Assembly: GCA_021801645.1 (NCBI GenBank)
Contig: JAJYXT010000086.1
Location: 1-64,000, forward strand
Length of the DNA stretch: 64,000 bases
Direction: 5' to 3'
DNA from: a bacterium
GTDB taxonomy: Bacteria; Chloroflexota; Dormibacteria; Aeolococcales; Bog-877
Shown here: positions 60,544 to 64,000 of the stretch, piece by piece
How positions within the stretch are numbered: the stretch's first letter is position 1
Layout of the letters: each line of letters begins with the position of its first letter
Program-made: the position numbers and the translations under genes
Notes under the pieces: model-generated
The model's input: only the letters and a program-made list of their open reading frames with translations
What the model was told of the DNA's origin: nothing
Database searches by the model: none

Positions 60544-61761
60544 CTAGCCGGTGATGCTGTCCACCTCGGCCTCTACGCCGGGGAGTGCGTTGCTGGGCAG
60601 AGCGATGAAGCCGACGGTACCCAGATTGGCGGGGGTCGCGCCCCCGGTCGGCGAGAGCGCCCAGGAGAAGAAGTCCTTGATCGCGGTGGCGATGTCCGCC
60701 GACGGCTGGGTCTTCTTCACCACCAGGTACTCGAAGTTGACGATCGGGTACGAGTCAGCGCCCTTCTGATAGATGAGCGACACAGCCAGATCGGCGGGGA
60801 TCTTGCTCGCGCCGGCGCTCACCGCCGCAGCCATGTTCGTGCCCGTGGGGAGAACGAAGTTGCCGGACTGGTTCTGCAGAAGCGCCTCACCAAGGCCGGC
60901 GCTCGATGCCTGCGACTCCACGCTCACCCCGATGTAGGCGACGCACCCGGGGTTGGCTGAGCAGGCCTGGACCATGGCGGGGTTGCCGTTGGCGCTTACC
61001 TGGCTGGCCGTGGGCCAGCTCACCAGGGTGCCGAAGCTTGGCCCGCTGGCCCAGGCGCTGCTGGTGTCGCTGAGGAAAGAGGTGAAGATGAAGGTGTCGC
61101 CCGAGCCGTCGACGCGGTGGATGGGCACGATCGGCAGACTGGGCAGCTTGGCGCCGGGGTTGAGAGCGGCGATGCTGGGGTCGTCCCAGTTGGTGATGTT
61201 GCCCATGTACATGTTGGCGAGAATGCATCCGCTGAGGTGCAGCCCGCTCTGGCCGGTGGGCAGCACCAGCCCCGGGATGTTGTAGTTGACGGCCTGAGCG
61301 GAGACCGAGATGGGGATGTTCATCAGGCCGGGGTTGGACGAGAACTGCGAGGAGCTGAGGAAGGCGTCCGACCCCCCAAGCTGCACGTTGCCGGCGATGG
61401 CGTCCGTCTGCCCCTTGCCGGAGCCACCTGAGGCGGGGCTGAGGGTGATGTTCGAGTACGCCGACGGGAACTCAGGCGCAAGCGCCAGCAGGTAGGGGTA
61501 GATCAGCGAGGACCCGTCCTCGTGGAGGGTGACCGCCGAGGTGGGGTTGGCCGTCGGAATCGGCGAGGCGGAGGTGGGGGCGGCGCTCCCACTGGGGGCG
61601 TTGGCGGCCCCGCTGTTGGCGACCGCCGAGGTCTTGCAGGTGAGGCTCGTCGTCTTGGCCTGGCCCTTGGTGGTCGAGGCGGGCGTGGAGCCGCAGGCTG
61701 CCAGGGCGACCCCTCCGGCAAGGAGCGCCGCGGCGAAGATCGAGGGTCGTCGAATGGTCAT
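60544..61761 (-). CDS. pstS: Phosphate-binding lipoprotein PstS
   Basis: The protein has 405 residues. The lipobox ALAACGS gives a membrane-anchored lipoprotein. A Ser/Thr/Ala-rich linker precedes the binding domain: LHEDGSSLIYPYLLALAPEF, SPASGGSGKGQTDAIAGNVQ (phosphate-binding Ser/Gly), GGSDAFLSSSQF and RVDGSGDTFIFTSFL. It captures phosphate outside the cell for PstCA. It lies between pstB and pstC. Confidence 0.94.
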   Translation of the reverse strand: MTIRRPSIFAAALLAGGVALAACGSTPASTTKGQAKTTSLTCKTSAVANSGAANAPSGSAAPTSASPIPTANPTSAVTLHEDGSSLIYPYLLALAPEFPSAYSNITLSPASGGSGKGQTDAIAGNVQLGGSDAFLSSSQFSSNPGLMNIPISVSAQAVNYNIPGLVLPTGQSGLHLSGCILANMYMGNITNWDDPSIAALNPGAKLPSLPIVPIHRVDGSGDTFIFTSFLSDTSSAWASGPSFGTLVSWPTASQVSANGNPAMVQACSANPGCVAYIGVSVESQASSAGLGEALLQNQSGNFVLPTGTNMAAAVSAGASKIPADLAVSLIYQKGADSYPIVNFEYLVVKKTQPSADIATAIKDFFSWALSPTGGATPANLGTVGFIALPSNALPGVEAEVDSITG

Positions 61762-61818
61762 GGGACCTCCCCTTGGTTGGATGAACTCTGCACGTGGGTG
61801 AGGGCAAATTGGCCGGAC

Positions 61819-62631
61819 TCACCCGATACGACCGGTGATGTAGGCCCGGCTCCGCTCGTCGGCCGGGTTCTGGAAGAAGGTTTGCGCCGGGGCGAACTCG
61901 ACGACCGAGCCCGCCATCAGGAACAGAACGTCGTCGGCTATCCGGTTGGCCTGGGCGAGGTTGTGGGTGACGATGAGGACGGTGACGCGCTCGGAGAGCT
62001 GCTTGACCAGGCCCTCGATGTGCTCGGTGGTGTCAGGGTCGAGCGCGGAGGTGGGCTCGTCGAGAAGAAGCACCTCCGGTGACAGCGCCAGGGTGCGAGC
62101 CAGGCAGAGCAGCTGCTGCTGGCCGCCCGAGAGATGGAACGGTGAGCGATCCAGGCGGTCCTTGACCGCATCCCAGAGCCCGACCAAGGTGAGGTGTTGC
62201 TCCACCAGTGCCGCCACCTGGTGCCGGCTCACCATCCCGTGAGCCCGGGGAGCCAGCGACACGTTGTCGGCGATGCTCTGGGGGAAGGGGTTGGCCCGCT
62301 GGAAGAGCATGCCCACCTTGCGCCGCAGACCGCGCACCCCCACCCCGCGCCCATAGACCTCCTCTCCCCCGATAGTCACGGAGCCGGTGACCCTCATCCC
62401 AGGAGTGCTGTCATGCAGCCGATTGATGGAGCGCAGCAGGGTGGTCTTGCCGCAGCCGGTGGGCCCCACAATGGCGGAAACCGCGTTGGGGCGAAAGGAG
62501 TAGCTCACTCCGTGGAGGAGCTCGCTTTCCCTGTACAGAACGCGCAGATCTCGCACGTCCACGCCGCTTTCAGCGCTTGCCGCCCCCCGGTGGGAGCCCG
62601 CGCTAGCCAAACCGGAAGCTTTCGTCACCAC
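61819..62631 (-). CDS. pstB: Phosphate ABC transporter ATPase PstB
   Basis: The protein has 270 residues. Walker A AIVGPTGCGKTTLLRSINRL, the Q-loop GMLFQRANPFPQSIADNV, the signature HLSGGQQQLLCLARTLAL, and Walker B VLLLDEPTSALDPDTTEHIE are complete. It powers phosphate uptake. It is the first gene of the operon, unlike the usual pstS-C-A-B order. GTG 62631 (or GTG 62628) is the start, with no clear ribosome site, and the PHO-box array lies 23 bases upstream. Confidence 0.95.
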   Translation of the reverse strand: MVTKASGLASAGSHRGAASAESGVDVRDLRVLYRESELLHGVSYSFRPNAVSAIVGPTGCGKTTLLRSINRLHDSTPGMRVTGSVTIGGEEVYGRGVGVRGLRRKVGMLFQRANPFPQSIADNVSLAPRAHGMVSRHQVAALVEQHLTLVGLWDAVKDRLDRSPFHLSGGQQQLLCLARTLALSPEVLLLDEPTSALDPDTTEHIEGLVKQLSERVTVLIVTHNLAQANRIADDVLFLMAGSVVEFAPAQTFFQNPADERSRAYITGRIG

Positions 62632-62653
62632 GGCTCGATGCTAGGAGGGCCGC

Positions 62654-62692
62654 GATTATGGCCGAGTTAGCAAGCGGTTAAGCGGGGGTTAT
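62654..62692 (-). promoter_or_regulatory. PHO-box-like array, four direct repeats of 11 bp
   Basis: On the minus strand ATAACC, TTAACC, CTAACT and ATAATC begin every 11 bases (62692, 62681, 62670, 62659). Direct repeats of this period and sequence are how PhoP/PhoB response regulators bind. The last repeat (CCATAAT) can also act as the -10 box of the pst operon. It stands out as TA-rich in GC-rich DNA. Confidence 0.8.
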
Positions 62693-63085
62693 GGACCGAG
62701 CGGAGATGGTCACTCTGGGCAGGGCCCATGTGAGAACGAGATGTTGGTGGGGCTCAGCCGTCGCGGAGACAAGGCGCCAGCGGCCGTCACCACCCCACAC
62801 TGGTCGTGCTCCAGGGAGTACCTGACTGGGCGAGCGGGCTCAGCGAACGTCCCCCGCTCCGCCGATCTGCGGGACAGCGCCTTGGATCTGGGTGGGGGCC
62901 GGGGACCCAGCCACGTCGACGGAACCGCCCCAACCTCGGAACGCGCCCTACCTCGCCCATCCGCTCTGACTTCACTCGATCGGCCCACTAAGGGAGGCAA
63001 GTCCGGGGCGCCGGGGAAGCCCCAGACCTACCGGTCGGCCGCCGCGCCGTGCCGACGACGCGACGCCCGGGCATGTCGGGGAAGG
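62693..63085. other. Gene-free stretch of about 390 bases
   Basis: No supported gene, RNA or repeat was seen between the pst control region and the DUF1707 gene. Confidence 0.5.
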
Positions 63086-63535
63086 TCAGACGGCCACGCC
63101 CCCGGGACCCTGGGGGCCGGGCCCGCCTCCCCAGCGCGACCCGTACCGGCGATGGCCGTGCCGCCCCCTCATGAAGATGAAGCCGACCCAGAGGATGGGC
63201 AGGGGAAAGGCGAACTCATGTCCAGACACCCCTCCCCAGACGGCACCCGCGGCCAGGCCACCGAGGACGACCGCGCCCGCGCCGTACCCCACATAGGGCC
63301 GCAGCCGCTGGAGCCCCTTGGGAGGGGGTGGGGGAGGCGCCGGAAGGTCGTGGACCACCTGGGAGAGCTCCCCCATGGTCTTCGCCTGATAGGCCTTCCC
63401 TACCCGCTCCTCCAGCTCATCCGTCGCCAGGCGTCCGTCCGAGTGATGGCGGCGAAGCTCCTCGACCACCGCCTCGCGGTCCTGGTCCGACGCGCGGACC
63501 TCGGGCGGCCCCACCGGCCGGATCAAGGCGTCCAC
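63086..63535 (-). CDS. DUF1707 membrane protein, probably leaderless
   Basis: The protein has 149 residues from GTG 63535. The DUF1707 domain reads VRASDQDREAVVEELRRHHS, DGRLATDELEERVGKAYQAK and TMGELSQVVHDLP. A proline run (PAPPPPPPKG) and two hydrophobic segments follow, then a Gly/Arg-rich tail. The domain is common in Actinomycetota and close lineages; its role is unknown. TACAAT at 63542-63547, six bases before the GTG, is a -10 box that would make the transcript leaderless and fixes the start. Confidence 0.75.
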   Translation of the reverse strand: MDALIRPVGPPEVRASDQDREAVVEELRRHHSDGRLATDELEERVGKAYQAKTMGELSQVVHDLPAPPPPPPKGLQRLRPYVGYGAGAVVLGGLAAGAVWGGVSGHEFAFPLPILWVGFIFMRGRHGHRRYGSRWGGGPGPQGPGGVAV

Positions 63536-63680
63536 GGGTGAATTGTAAGCCGGGTTCGAAGAGTTCACTCCTGGGCCGCCTGCCGTGGAGCCTCGAGCAC
63601 CCCGCTCGTCTCCAAGCGGGAGCGCGCACAAGGCCTCCGGCTCCGCCGTTGCGCAGGGGCCGGGCAAGTGCGGGATCCCC

Positions 63681-64000
63681 CTAGGGTTGGATCCTTCGGC
63701 TCGCCTCCACTGCCAGCCGGTCAACCCGGTTGTTGCCCTCGCTGTCGGCATGGCCGCGCACGTGCACCAGCCGGAGCGCCCCGTCCAGCTCCGCCAGCAG
63801 TCGGTCGATCGCCGGGTAGAGGTCGCGGTTGGCGTTGCGCTTCCAGCCGCCCACCAGCCATCCGATCACGTTCTGGGAGTCCACGTGGAGCCGCAGCCCC
63901 TGGTCCTCGGCCCGCCGGGCCAGGAAGGCTGCCATGGCCTCCCTCGCCGCCACCAGCTCCATGCGGTTGTTGGTGGTGTCCCGTTCACCGCCGGAGCCCT
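63681..64000 (-). CDS. rnhA: Ribonuclease HI, 3' part (partial)
   Basis: The gene begins beyond the right edge of the window; about 105 residues are seen. GGERDTTNNRMELVAAREAM holds the catalytic Glu, LRLHVDSQNVIGWLVGGWKR the Asp, and VRGHADSEGNNRVDRLAVEA the His and final Asp. It cleaves RNA in RNA-DNA hybrids. The C-terminus is short (EASRRIQP). Family call is secure. Confidence 0.93.
   Translation of the reverse strand, partial: GSGGERDTTNNRMELVAAREAMAAFLARRAEDQGLRLHVDSQNVIGWLVGGWKRNANRDLYPAIDRLLAELDGALRLVHVRGHADSEGNNRVDRLAVEASRRIQP

Overview
The window is high-GC bacterial DNA with two parts. Bases 1 to about 27,430 are a gene-plasticity zone of transposons, recombinases, gene fragments, a Fic/XRE pair and secreted proteins of unknown role. 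From 27,438 to the right end lies conserved core genome broken by one arsenic-resistance cluster. A tmRNA, a type A-like RNase P RNA, mraZ, ArsA/ArsD, a type-2-like IleS and a class II ribonucleotide reductase all point to a bacterium. The composition and gene orders would suit a deep-branching Terrabacteria lineage (Dormibacterota, Chloroflexota or a relative of Actinomycetota). I cannot fix the phylum from sequence alone.

Left part. The window opens with the last 40 codons of nrdJ. An 86-bp repeat that ends in a terminator-like hairpin follows and recurs at 7,470 and 9,382. Next come a two-gene DDE transposon (347-3,012), a Lon-like AAA+ ATPase without protease domain facing a coiled-coil/winged-helix protein (3,327-5,661), transposase and AAA+ remnants, and a leaderless XRE-RhuM/Fic operon (7,591-9,002). 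An alpha/beta hydrolase and a serine-recombinase remnant with a 19-bp perfect inverted repeat follow. Three secreted proteins and a membrane glycosyltransferase-like protein occupy 12-16.8 kb. An IS630-type and an IS5-type element abut at 17,970. Then come a MerR-like/small protein/large serine recombinase trio (19,593-22,128), an RHS scrap, small membrane proteins and a second winged-helix + HNH-repeat + DDE module (23,966-27,236). The zone stops at the 3' end of ssrA, a usual place for island integration.

Core part. On the minus strand, ileS, a DksA/TraR-type zinc protein, lspA, rluD, gmk, coaBC, priA, fmt, smpB and ssrA run as one tightly packed transcription unit. On the plus strand are a MaoC-type hydratase gene and then the arsenic cluster: arsR1, a TDT permease, a CMD-family protein, arsR2, arsD, arsA, a ferredoxin-type reductase and a membrane protein. 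Returning to the minus strand, the division and wall cluster mraZ-rsmH-ftsL-ftsI-mraY-ftsW-murG-murC-ftsQ-ftsA-ftsZ lacks murE, murF and murD. Upstream of mraZ are rnpB and then pstB-pstS-pstC-pstA under a four-repeat PHO-box-like array. The window ends with a DUF1707 protein and the 3' part of an RNase HI gene.

Main points for follow-up: the repeat whose hairpin loop is inverted in one copy; the paired winged-helix modules; the IS5 insertion that supplies the stop codon of the IS630 transposase; substitutions at conserved active-site positions in CoaBC and Fmt; the arsenic cluster with two different ArsR sensor designs and ArsA but no visible ArsB/Acr3; and the PHO-box array.
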